A stretch of DNA of 64,000 nucleotides from Larkinella punicea (GTDB lineage Bacteria > Bacteroidota > Bacteroidia > Cytophagales > Spirosomataceae): assembly GCF_003334855.1 (NCBI RefSeq), contig NZ_QOWE01000003.1, positions 1 to 64,000 of the forward strand, read 5' to 3'. Shown in pieces: positions 45,200 to 52,940 of the stretch; within the stretch, counting starts at the first letter, position 1; every line of letters begins with the position of its first letter. Made by a program: the position numbers and the translations under genes. Under the pieces are notes generated by a model. It had not been told where the DNA came from, searched no databases, and saw nothing but the letters and a program-made list of their open reading frames with translations.

Positions 45200-46069
45200 T
45201 TACACCCCGCGTAACCGTTGCCGAAACCGGGCGGGGGTAACGCCCTGCTTTTTTCGAAACGCCTGGACAAAATAGGAGATGTTCTCAAAACCGGACTGTT
45301 CGCTGATGAACGTAATGCTTTCATCGGTTCGGGTCAGGAGGTCGCAGGCGTAGCGGATGCGCAGGTCGGTGACAAACTGCGTGAGCGTTTGCCCCATTTG
45401 CGATTTGAAATACCGACAGAACGCGGCCGGATTCATGTTGGCTAATTCGGCAATTTCCGCCAGCGAAACGGGTGCTTCGACCTGCTGCATCAGGTGTCCG
45501 ATCACCCGGCTGAGCCGCTCACTTTGCCGGGTTACCTGCTGATTGGGAACGTAGCCCGGAGCGATGGGCAGCACGGCTTCGGAGTGGGCAATCTGGTCGA
45601 GGATGTGCAGCAAAGCGGTCAGTTGCGTTAGCCCTTCGTTTTCCAGCAAGGCCACGAGCTGGCGGGCCACGTCCGTCCGAAGCGGTTCCAGGAGTTTCAG
45701 GCCGATGCCGGCCCGGTTCAGGAGCCGCTGAATCGGTTTGGTTTCGGGGAGTTCCCAGAACGGCTCACCCGCAAACTGGGGCGCAAACCGGGCCACAATG
45801 GCTTCGGCCGGTGCCGGATTTTCTGCTTCCGGATGCACCACATCGTTTTTCCAGTAGTGCGGCAGGTTAGACCCCAGCAACACAATCTCTCCACCGGAAA
45901 ACCGCTCGATGGTGTGTCCGATAAACCGCATGCCGGTACTGTTTACGACATAATTTAATTCGATTTCCGGGTGAAAATGCCACGGATTGGTAAAAAACGG
46001 CAGCCGCTCGTGTCGTAAGTCGAACGAGCGGTGGGGTTGTTGCGGAACCAGGAGACGATCAGGGCGCAT
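45200..46069 (-). CDS. AraC family transcriptional regulator with cupin sensor
   Basis: A 289-residue regulator with an N-terminal cupin (PWHFHPEIELNYV near 30-42, GSNLPHYW near 67) and two C-terminal helix-turn-helix motifs (LAEIAELANMNPAAFCRYFKS and FISEQSGFENISYFVQAFRK). ATG 46069 gives the usual size; the longer in-frame reading upstream would overlap the divergent promoter. It is divergent from the DUF1080 sugar operon, and a palindromic ATTTGCAAAT site lies between, so it is the probable regulator of that operon. Confidence 0.9.
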   Translation of the reverse strand: MRPDRLLVPQQPHRSFDLRHERLPFFTNPWHFHPEIELNYVVNSTGMRFIGHTIERFSGGEIVLLGSNLPHYWKNDVVHPEAENPAPAEAIVARFAPQFAGEPFWELPETKPIQRLLNRAGIGLKLLEPLRTDVARQLVALLENEGLTQLTALLHILDQIAHSEAVLPIAPGYVPNQQVTRQSERLSRVIGHLMQQVEAPVSLAEIAELANMNPAAFCRYFKSQMGQTLTQFVTDLRIRYACDLLTRTDESITFISEQSGFENISYFVQAFRKKQGVTPARFRQRLRGV

Positions 46070-46089
46070 CGGGTGATGAATGAGGTATG

Positions 46090-46149
46090 ATTTGCAACTT
46101 TTTTCAGAATAAAGGATAAGATGCAAATTTTGTGACAGTATTTGCAAAT
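46090..46149. promoter_or_regulatory. Repeated TTTGCAA motif, candidate AraC operator
   Basis: ATTTGCAA at 46090-46097, TGCAAAT at 46122-46128 and the perfect palindrome ATTTGCAAAT at 46140-46149 lie in the 123-bp gap between the AraC gene and the DUF1080 operon. Spacing of the first two is about three helical turns. Confidence 0.5.
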
Positions 46150-46192
46150 GGGCTGTCAAAAAAATGAAATAAATTAGCAGAATTTTGCTGCT

Positions 46193-46927
46193 ATGAATGG
46201 AATCACCCTGAAACTCATGATGGTTGGGATCGGCCTGTCGTCGCTGACCCTCGCGCAACCAGCCAACACCCTCAGCCCGGCCGAAAAGAAAGCGGGCTGG
46301 CAACTGCTCTTCGACGGCAAAACCACCACCGGATGGCGGGGTGCTTACGCCGACCGATTTCCCGCCAAAGGCTGGGTCGTGAAAGACGGCGAGTTACGCG
46401 GGGAACTCCAGGACGGGGCCGAATCCGGTGACGCCGGGGACATTGTCACCCTGAAAAAATACCGCCATTTCGAGTTGGTATTCGAGTGGAAGCTGGGCAA
46501 AGGCGACAACAGCGGGGTGAAATATTTCATCGAGGAACGACTGCCCAAACCCGCCATTGGCTCACAGGCAGGGTACGAATACCAGCTTATCGACGATACC
46601 GACTATATTTATAACGGGAAAAAGCTCCCGCAGGATCTTAAAACCGCATCCATCTACGATGTGGTGGCCGCGACCAAACCGGACGTGAAAATGGATGTCT
46701 GGCACCGGTCGCGCATTGTCGTCAACAACAACCAGATCGAACACTGGCTCGATGGCGTGAAAGTGTTGACCACCAACCGGACCACCGATGCCTTCCGGCA
46801 GGGAGTGGCCGACAGCAAATTTAACAGCTATGCGGGTTTCGCCGACATCCCGGAAGGCCACATTCTGCTCCAGGATCACGGCCATAGTGTTGCGTTTCGG
46901 ACCATCAAAATCAAACCCTTACCATGA
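46193..46927 (+). CDS. DUF1080 protein (3-keto-glycoside lyase/hydratase family)
   Basis: A 244-residue exported protein with a concanavalin-like jelly-roll fold. Signal peptide 1-21. Signature segments are GWQLLFDGKTTTGWRG near 34-49, FEWKLGKGDNSGVKYF near 100 and the C-terminal GHILLQDHGHSVAFRTIKIKPL. DUF1080 proteins are now known as 3-keto-glucoside 1,2-lyases or 3-keto-2-hydroxyglucal hydratases acting after a sugar is oxidised at C3. Its stop overlaps the start of the Gfo/Idh/MocA gene by ATGA, consistent with consecutive steps. Confidence 0.9.
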   Translation: MNGITLKLMMVGIGLSSLTLAQPANTLSPAEKKAGWQLLFDGKTTTGWRGAYADRFPAKGWVVKDGELRGELQDGAESGDAGDIVTLKKYRHFELVFEWKLGKGDNSGVKYFIEERLPKPAIGSQAGYEYQLIDDTDYIYNGKKLPQDLKTASIYDVVAATKPDVKMDVWHRSRIVVNNNQIEHWLDGVKVLTTNRTTDAFRQGVADSKFNSYAGFADIPEGHILLQDHGHSVAFRTIKIKPLP

Positions 46928-48294
46928 ACCGACGTCATTTTCTGAAAAATAGTGCCGTTGCGGCCAGTGCCGTGTCAGCGGTAGGGATTCCAACGATCGT
47001 ACCGGCTTCGGTGTTCGGCAAAAACGCGCCTTCCAACCGCATCGCCGTCGGCCTGATCGGAACCGGTCGCCAGGGCTACGGACAGAATCTTCAGGGTTCC
47101 GACCTCAAAACCATTGGGGCGCGGATTCCGGGCCTGCTCGATGTGGCCGACGCGCAGGTAGTGGCGGTTTGCGACGTGGATAGCTGGCGGATGGGCAAGG
47201 CCAAAACGGCTGTTGAAAGCCACTACGCCCAAAAAACCGCCAGCGGAACCTACAAAGGCTGTTCGACCCACCGCGATTTTAGGGAGATCATCGCCCGCAA
47301 GGACATCGACGCCGTGATGATTTCGACGCCCGACTACTGGCACGTGCCGATGGGAATTCTGGCGGCTCAAGCCAAAAAACACATCAGTTGCGAAAAACCG
47401 CTCAGTATGAGTGTCCATCAGGGCCGCTCGCTGGTCGATGCGTTGAAGAAATACGGCGTTGTGAACCGGACCGACAGCGAATTCCGCTCGGTTCGTCTCC
47501 AGAATCAGGCGGTTGAACTGGTTCGGAACGGGCGCATCGGCAAGCTTCAGAAAATCGAAATCTCGTTTCCGTCGGACCCCGACCCCGTTCCGGCGCAGGC
47601 CGATATGCCCGTACCGAAAGAACTGGATTATGAGCTATGGCTGGGACCGATGCCCTTTGTGCCATATACTGACATGCGGGTTCACACGCCGTTCGACCTC
47701 CAGAAACGGCCGAACTGGATGCGCGTCGACACCTACGCGCAGGGCATGATTGCTAACTGGGGCGCGCATTATTTCGACGTGGCACAATGGGCCAACAACA
47801 GTGAATATTCAGGGCCGGTGGAAGTGGAAGGGAAAGGCGAATTTCCGAAAAGCCTCTGGAACTCGATGATCAATTTCACGGTCACGTACCGCTATGCCAA
47901 CGGCGTTGAAATGACCTGTGTGCAAAGTCCAACGAGCAAACCGTTCATCAAATACATCGGGTCGGACGGCTGGATTCTGGTCGATAATTATCCCGGCGTC
48001 ATCAGCAGCAGCAATCCGGCGTTGCTCACGTCGAAGCCGACCGGGAGCGAACTGGATTTGTCGAAAACGCTCTGGGACAAGGTCGATTTTGTGGATGCCG
48101 TCAAAACCGGACGCAAAACCCTGGAACCGATTGAAGTGGGCCACCGCACGATTTCGATTTCGCAGATCGGGCTGATTGCCTGTCAGATCAGCGAAAAACT
48201 GACCTGGAATCCGGAGAAGGAACTGTTTGTCGGAAACAATGCCGCCAATGCGCTGTTGGCGGCTCCGCTGGCGCGGAAAGAGTGGGCGATGTAA
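46924..48294 (+). CDS. Gfo/Idh/MocA family oxidoreductase, Tat-exported
   Basis: A 456-residue NAD-dependent oxidoreductase. The leader NRRHFLKNSAVAASA is a twin-arginine signal, as seen in periplasmic members that carry their cofactor through folding. The Rossmann motif is GLIGTGRQG near 40-48, the catalytic EKP is in CEKPLSM near 158, and a C-terminal alpha/beta domain follows. Such proteins oxidise sugars at C3 and pair with DUF1080 proteins. It is translationally coupled to the DUF1080 gene and followed 18 bp later by an isomerase. Confidence 0.92.
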   Translation: MNRRHFLKNSAVAASAVSAVGIPTIVPASVFGKNAPSNRIAVGLIGTGRQGYGQNLQGSDLKTIGARIPGLLDVADAQVVAVCDVDSWRMGKAKTAVESHYAQKTASGTYKGCSTHRDFREIIARKDIDAVMISTPDYWHVPMGILAAQAKKHISCEKPLSMSVHQGRSLVDALKKYGVVNRTDSEFRSVRLQNQAVELVRNGRIGKLQKIEISFPSDPDPVPAQADMPVPKELDYELWLGPMPFVPYTDMRVHTPFDLQKRPNWMRVDTYAQGMIANWGAHYFDVAQWANNSEYSGPVEVEGKGEFPKSLWNSMINFTVTYRYANGVEMTCVQSPTSKPFIKYIGSDGWILVDNYPGVISSSNPALLTSKPTGSELDLSKTLWDKVDFVDAVKTGRKTLEPIEVGHRTISISQIGLIACQISEKLTWNPEKELFVGNNAANALLAAPLARKEWAM

Positions 48295-48312
48295 ATTCAT
48301 CAGGAAGAACTT

Positions 48313-49218
48313 ATGAAAAAACTAGCGTTCTTTTTCGCTGCATTATTGCTAAGCGGTTGCGTCCTGGCGCAGAAGGGTTCGAAAATTCAGAACCATTTCT
48401 TCGTGCTGCACAACGCCATCCGGGGCGATTCGACCTACAAAACCTTCGATCAGCAGGTGGCTTTCATCAAAAGTCTGGGCTACGACGGCGTCGAAATCAA
48501 CCTCCTGGATTCGTTCGAAGGCATGAAAGCCGCGCTGGACAAACACCGGTTTACCGGCTCGTATTTCTACATCAAAATCAACCTCGATTCGCCGACGCTG
48601 GACCCGCGTATTGAACCGTATATCCGGGCCTTAAAAGGCAGTAAAACCGTGCTGGCCCCGTTTATTGTCAGTGACAGTAAACGGTTTACGTCGCCATCCG
48701 TCACCGCAGACTCCATCGTGGTCAGTCAACTGCGGCAAATGGGCGACTGGGCCAAAGCAGCTAATTTGCAGGTTGCGGTTTATCCGCATGTCAGCTTTTA
48801 CGTCGAAAAAATTGACCACGCGCTGCGGCTGGTTCAGCAGATCGACCGGCCCAACGTTGGGCTGACGTTCAACCTCTGTCATTGGCTGGCCACGACGCCC
48901 AAAGCAGACCGGGGCGACTGGAAAGGCTTGCTGACGACCCTGAAACCGCACCTGAAAATGATGACCATCAGCGGTGCGAACGATGTGGATGCCGCCGGCA
49001 TGGACAACGGGCCGACGGGCATCTGGAATCAGTATATTCTGCCGTTGGGAACGGGCAGTTTCGATACCTACGAACTGGTACGGTTTGCGGTTCAGGACCT
49101 GAAATTTCGTGGACCGATCGGGGTGCAGTGTTACGCCATGAAAGGCGACAAACCCACCAACCTGCGGAATACAATGGTGGCCTGGCAGCAGTTTCAGTCC
49201 CGTCTGGCAAAACGCTGA
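48313..49218 (+). CDS. Sugar phosphate isomerase/epimerase-like lipoprotein
   Basis: A 301-residue TIM-barrel protein of the AP-endonuclease-2 family. The leader has a lipobox LLSGC (Cys16), so it is predicted to be membrane-anchored. VEINLLDSFEG near 58, YPHVSFYVEK near 155, LTFNLCHWLA near 184 and GAND near 219 carry the expected metal or substrate residues, although some positions are not the canonical acids. It lies in the DUF1080 operon and may rearrange the keto-sugar product. Confidence 0.85.
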   Translation: MKKLAFFFAALLLSGCVLAQKGSKIQNHFFVLHNAIRGDSTYKTFDQQVAFIKSLGYDGVEINLLDSFEGMKAALDKHRFTGSYFYIKINLDSPTLDPRIEPYIRALKGSKTVLAPFIVSDSKRFTSPSVTADSIVVSQLRQMGDWAKAANLQVAVYPHVSFYVEKIDHALRLVQQIDRPNVGLTFNLCHWLATTPKADRGDWKGLLTTLKPHLKMMTISGANDVDAAGMDNGPTGIWNQYILPLGTGSFDTYELVRFAVQDLKFRGPIGVQCYAMKGDKPTNLRNTMVAWQQFQSRLAKR

Positions 49219-49278
49219 AACCGCTCCGCTTCTTAGCCTTTTCTCTCTTGTCTCATCTCTATCATCACCCATACAACC

Positions 49279-50070
49279 ATGCCTTTTACCAGCGAACACC
49301 TCCAGACTTACCAGCGCGACGGCTACGTGGTCGTGCGAAACCTGTTTTCCAAAGCCGAAGTGGAACGGCTTTACAGCCTGGCCGTAGGTGATACGGTTTT
49401 GAGTACCAAAACCTACGACCGCGTCGATGCGTCGGGGATGAAAACCAAGCTGGCGTTGTGGTATGCCCTGGACGACAGTTTATACAGCAAGTTTGCCCGG
49501 TCGGCGCGGATTGTGGAAGGAGTAGAGCAGATTCTGGGTGGCTGGGCGGCCCATTACCACTCCAAGCTGATGCAGAAAGAACCGCGAACCGGCGGGGCCT
49601 GGGAGTGGCATCAGGATTACGGTTACTGGTATAAAAACAACGGTTTTCTGTTTCCCGACATGCTCTCCGTGCTGACGGCGCTGACACCCGCGACGAAGGA
49701 AAACGGCTGTTTGCAGATGATCAAAGGCTCGCACAAGATGGGCCGGGTCGAACACGGTTTTTCGGGTGAGCAGGTGGGAGCGGACATGGAAAAAGTGAAC
49801 GAAGCCCTGAAAATTATGCCGCTGGAATACCTGGAAATGGAGCCCGGCGACACGGCGTTTTTCCACTGCAACACGCTGCACGCGTCGGCGGCCAATTTGT
49901 CCGACAAACCCCGCTGGTCGATCATCACGGCGTATAATCTGGCGACCAACAAACCGTATAAGGACGTTCACGAAAGCAGCTATATGCCCATCGAATCTTT
50001 CGACGGTGATCTGCTGGCCGAAACCGAAGCCGGGATTTCCGAAACGGCGGATTTTTTGGTAAAAAGATAA
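49279..50070 (+). CDS. Phytanoyl-CoA dioxygenase family protein
   Basis: A 263-residue cytosolic Fe(II)/2-oxoglutarate-dependent oxygenase. The iron-binding facial triad is present: HxD at 111-113 (EWHQDYG) and the distal His near 201 (CNTLHASA), with the 2-oxoglutarate-binding Arg in KPRWSI. No signal peptide. It may hydroxylate or demethylate a sugar-derived or methoxylated substrate handled by this operon; PhyH genes with sugar isomerases are common in Cytophagales but their substrates are unknown. It starts 61 bp after the preceding gene. Confidence 0.89.
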   Translation: MPFTSEHLQTYQRDGYVVVRNLFSKAEVERLYSLAVGDTVLSTKTYDRVDASGMKTKLALWYALDDSLYSKFARSARIVEGVEQILGGWAAHYHSKLMQKEPRTGGAWEWHQDYGYWYKNNGFLFPDMLSVLTALTPATKENGCLQMIKGSHKMGRVEHGFSGEQVGADMEKVNEALKIMPLEYLEMEPGDTAFFHCNTLHASAANLSDKPRWSIITAYNLATNKPYKDVHESSYMPIESFDGDLLAETEAGISETADFLVKR

Positions 50071-50081
50071 AAGAGAAAAAA

Positions 50082-50885
50082 ATGACCCTCCAGTTTTTCG
50101 CCCCTGCCTGGGGAAATACACTGCCCTTCGAGCAGTTTTGCCGGAATGTGAAAGCCGCTGGTTACGATGGCGTTGAAATGGCGCTGCCGTTCGAGACCGC
50201 TGAAAAAGACGCCATTCTCGACAGTCTGGCCAAACACGGTTTGAGCTTGATCGGGCAATACTGGCAATCGCTGGAAAGCGATTTGGACCAACACGCGGCC
50301 AATTACGAAAAGTACCTGCGCCACCTGACCGACGCCCGGCCGTTGTTCATCAATTGCCAGACCGGTAAAGACTTTTTTACCTTCGAACAGAACCGTCGAC
50401 TTTTTGAACTGGCCGACCGGATTACGGCCGAAACCGGAGTTCGGATCACGCACGAAACACACCGGGGAAAAGCCCTGTTTGCCGCTCATATCACCCGGGA
50501 TTACCTCGAAAAACTGCCTGACATCCGGCTGGCGCTCGACATTTCCCACTGGTGCAACGTCCACGAATCGCTGCTCGAAAATCAGGAGGATGCCGTTCAA
50601 CTCGCCATTCGGCATACCGACCACATTCACAGCCGGGTGGGGCATCCCGAAGGTCCGCAGGTCAACGACCCCCGTGCCCCGGAATGGGCCGACGTCCTTC
50701 AGGCGCACCTGAACTGGTGGGATGAGGTCGTGGCAACGCATCGTGACGCCCAAACCGTCCTGACCGTCACCACTGAGTTTGGCCCCGCGCCGTATTTGCC
50801 CACGCTGCCGTATACGCAAATGCCGGTTGTGAATCAGTGGGAGGTCAATGTGTTTATGATGAATTTGCTGAAAGAGCGGTATTAA
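50082..50885 (+). CDS. Sugar phosphate isomerase/epimerase (TIM barrel), cytosolic
   Basis: A 267-residue protein without signal peptide. Acid and histidine residues of the metal site are clear: EMALPFE near 33, HETHRGK near 125, LDISHWCNVHES near 152, HIHSRVGHPEGPQ near 182 and TTEFGPAPY near 230. The gene is 12 bp after the PhyH gene and closes the operon. It is the third barrel of this group near the DUF1080 gene and is the only one predicted cytosolic, so it probably acts on an imported monosaccharide. Confidence 0.9.
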   Translation: MTLQFFAPAWGNTLPFEQFCRNVKAAGYDGVEMALPFETAEKDAILDSLAKHGLSLIGQYWQSLESDLDQHAANYEKYLRHLTDARPLFINCQTGKDFFTFEQNRRLFELADRITAETGVRITHETHRGKALFAAHITRDYLEKLPDIRLALDISHWCNVHESLLENQEDAVQLAIRHTDHIHSRVGHPEGPQVNDPRAPEWADVLQAHLNWWDEVVATHRDAQTVLTVTTEFGPAPYLPTLPYTQMPVVNQWEVNVFMMNLLKERY

Positions 50886-50898
50886 AAAGCGCGTTTTT

Positions 50899-51086
50899 GC
50901 CCCGTTAGGGGATCAACAGCGCAGCGTCGCCGGGCCGCCGGAGCGGTAGCAAACAGGGGCGTTTTGATCGTTCGTGTGCCGTGAGGTACACAACCGTTCG
51001 CAATGGTCGCGTACCTCACGGCACGCAGGGACGGCGATTCACATTGTCCTTCTACCGACGCTGCGCTGTTGAACCCCTGACGGGGC
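50899..51086. repeat. Nested palindrome family C, copy C1, with 16-nt GC insert
   Basis: Outer arms GCCCCGTTAGGGGATCAACA... and its mirror ending CCCCTGACGGGGC match except for an extra GCCGGGCCGCCGGAGC (50929-50944) between GCAGCGTC and GGTAG. Inside is a perfect 14-bp inner palindrome GTGCCGTGAGGTAC (50976-50989) with GTACCTCACGGCAC (51011-51024). It begins soon after the last gene of the sugar operon and could end transcription. Confidence 0.9.
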
Positions 51087-51098
51087 TTTGTCAAAACA

Positions 51099-51148
51099 GA
51101 CCCGGTGTCATCCGGAAAACGGTTTTTGATTGCCGGAAACACCGGGTC
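51099..51148. terminator. Hairpin before the acyltransferase-like gene
   Basis: GACCCGGTGT (51099-51108) pairs with ACACCGGGTC (51139-51148), with an inner CCGG/CCGG stem. It may protect or terminate transcripts from the sugar operon. No T-tract is present. Confidence 0.45.
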
Positions 51149-51172
51149 GGTGGCTTTTGTCCGTTTTCTGAG

Positions 51173-51180
51173 TACCTTTG
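51173..51180 (+). promoter_or_regulatory. TAnnTTTG promoter box
   Basis: TACCTTTG, an exact -7 match, 22 bp upstream of the ATG at 51203. Confidence 0.55.
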
Positions 51181-51202
51181 CAGCCCATTATGCGACGTCT
51201 GA

Positions 51203-52408
51203 ATGCAGGTAATTGAGGTTGGCCAAAACGCAACATACCAGAAGGAATTTATCCGGTTTCCGGTGCGCTTATACCGCAACGACCCCAACTGGATCCGGCC
51301 GCTGGACACGGATGTCGAGGAGGTTTTTGATCCGGCCCGCAACAAGCGGTTCGAAAACGGCGAATGTGTCCGGTACGTGTTGTTGAACGACCAACGGGAA
51401 ACGATTGGGCGGATCGCGGCATTCGTAGACCGGGATATTGCCAATCTCGATAACGATCAACCGACGGGCGGACTGGGTTTCTTCGAGTGCATCGACGACC
51501 GCGCGGCTGCATTTTTACTCTTCGATACGGCCCGGACCTGGCTCCAATACCGGGGCATGGAAGCGATGGACGGCCCCATCAACTTCGGTGATCGCGACCG
51601 CTGGTGGGGTTTGCTGGTCGATGGCTTCGACCGGGAGCCGAATTACTGTATGCCTTACACCAAACCGTACTACATTGCCTTTTTCGAGGAGTACGGTTTT
51701 CAGGATTACTTCAAACAGTTTACGTTCGGGATTCCTACCACCTGGTCCAAGCTGACCGGGATGTCGCAGGCCGTGAAAGACCGCGCCCGGCGCATTTACG
51801 AAAACCCCGACTACAGCTTTCGAACGATCGACAAGCGGCAACTGCCCGCAGCGGCTGAGCAATTCCGGCACATCTACAACGCGGCCTGGGGTGGCCACAG
51901 TGGCGTCAAGGAAATGACGGCTGCTCAGGCTCAGGTGCTGATGCAGAAACTAAAACCGGTCATTGACGAGAACATTATTTACTTTGCCTATTACGGCGAT
52001 GAACCCGTCGCTTTTTTCGTCTGCCTGCCCGAACTTAACCAAGTGTTCAAACACGTCAACGGCAAACTTGATCTGGTCGGTAAACTGAAGTTTTTGTGGC
52101 ACATGATACGGAAAACCAACCGGAAAGCGTTCGGGGTCGTGTTTGGCGTGGCACCCGCCCACCAGGGAAAAGGGCTCGAAGCGGCCATCGCCCTCCGCAT
52201 GCCCCATGAAGCTGATCACAATCCGGCCTTTCAATATACCGAGCTGGAAATGAACTGGGTAGGCGATTTCAACCCCATCATGGTGCGGTTTGTCAGCCAG
52301 TTAGGCTCGACCATTGTCAAGACCCACGTGACGTACCGCTACCTGTTCGATCGAACCAAACCGTTTAAACGGTGTCCGGTGATTGGCAAGAGAAAAGAAA
52401 AGAGCTGA
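51203..52408 (+). CDS. GNAT-like acyltransferase (YghO-type), cytosolic
   Basis: A 401-residue protein with no signal peptide. The sequence follows the GNAT-like family seen across Bacteroidota and similar to YghO: an N-terminal part with FIRFPVRLYRNDPNWIRPL, a central IGRIAAFVDRD strand and AMDGPINFGDRDRWWGLLVDGF, and a C-terminal acetyl-CoA-fold region with FGVAPAHQGKGLEAAI near 315-330 resembling the acyl-CoA loop. Substrate unknown. It has its own promoter and stands alone. Confidence 0.75.
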   Translation: MQVIEVGQNATYQKEFIRFPVRLYRNDPNWIRPLDTDVEEVFDPARNKRFENGECVRYVLLNDQRETIGRIAAFVDRDIANLDNDQPTGGLGFFECIDDRAAAFLLFDTARTWLQYRGMEAMDGPINFGDRDRWWGLLVDGFDREPNYCMPYTKPYYIAFFEEYGFQDYFKQFTFGIPTTWSKLTGMSQAVKDRARRIYENPDYSFRTIDKRQLPAAAEQFRHIYNAAWGGHSGVKEMTAAQAQVLMQKLKPVIDENIIYFAYYGDEPVAFFVCLPELNQVFKHVNGKLDLVGKLKFLWHMIRKTNRKAFGVVFGVAPAHQGKGLEAAIALRMPHEADHNPAFQYTELEMNWVGDFNPIMVRFVSQLGSTIVKTHVTYRYLFDRTKPFKRCPVIGKRKEKS

Positions 52409-52451
52409 GAGGCAAGTAAGCTTCGCAAATCGCCCCTAAATCCCCTAAAGG

Positions 52452-52606
52452 GCAGGGCTGTTAAGTTCTTCCGCTTTTCGCCCCCAACCCCCTAAAGGGG
52501 GCTTCGAAATCCGGATGTTTTAGCCCCCTTTAGGGGGTTGGGGGCGAAAAGCGGACCGATATTGCTAACTTTAAAGATCCTAATTTCCAGAACTTAACAG
52601 CCCTGC
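52452..52606. mobile_element. 155-bp MITE-like element with 18-bp terminal inverted repeats
   Basis: GCAGGGCTGTTAAGTTCT (52452-52469) is perfectly mirrored at 52589-52606. CCTAAAGG directly repeated at 52444-52451 and 52607-52614 is the target duplication (8 bp; up to 10 if CCCTAAAGGG is counted). Deleting the element and one copy rebuilds the family A consensus exactly. It encodes no protein. Duplications of this size are made by several transposase families such as IS66, ISL3 and IS1595; none can be named with certainty. Confidence 0.8.
52471..52554. repeat. Palindromic repeat family B, copy B1 (inside the MITE-like element)
   Basis: A perfect 32-bp arm starting CCGCTTTTCGCCCCCAACCC (52471-52502) is mirrored at 52523-52554. 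The loop TTCGAAATCCGGATGTTTTA also occurs with one change in copy B2. Confidence 0.92.
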
Positions 52607-52891
52607 CCTAAAGGGGACTTGGACGCGAACCCTACGGATGCCAAAAGTCCGGCTCCGGCCGCCCGGCCTTTAGGGGATTTAAGGGCGATTTGTAAACACA
52701 TTAGAATGATCAGACACAAGGATATTGCTTTTCTTCGTTTTGTTCAAAGTCGGCTTTCTGAATCCGGTTTTGTCCCTAAAACTTCCTGTTTTCATCATAA
52801 GTCGTTTATTTTCTGAGTAAAAAAGTTGATTCTGGAAGGAAATTGCCGGGATTTAGTTCATTTTGATAGGTCGATGACGTTACTCCTTTCG

Positions 52892-52899
52892 TAGATTTG
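52892..52899 (+). promoter_or_regulatory. TAnnTTTG promoter box of the amidohydrolase operon
   Basis: TAGATTTG lies 41 bp upstream of the ATG at 52941. Confidence 0.5.
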
Positions 52900-52940
52900 T
52901 AACATTGACTTCCTTTCTCATCACCTAACTAATTCCCTAC

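Larger units (their letters stand above)
52426..52692. repeat. Palindromic repeat family A, copy A5, split by a mobile-like element
   Basis: Left half CAAATCGCCCCTAAATCCCC (from 52426) and right half ending AAGGGCGATTTG (52692) form one A element. It is cut at CCTAAAGG by a 155-bp insertion. The right arm also carries the 16-nt insert GGCTCCGGCCGCCCGG at 52651-52666. The 532-bp space between the acyltransferase-like and amidohydrolase genes holds only this composite and about 250 bp of promoter region. Confidence 0.88.
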
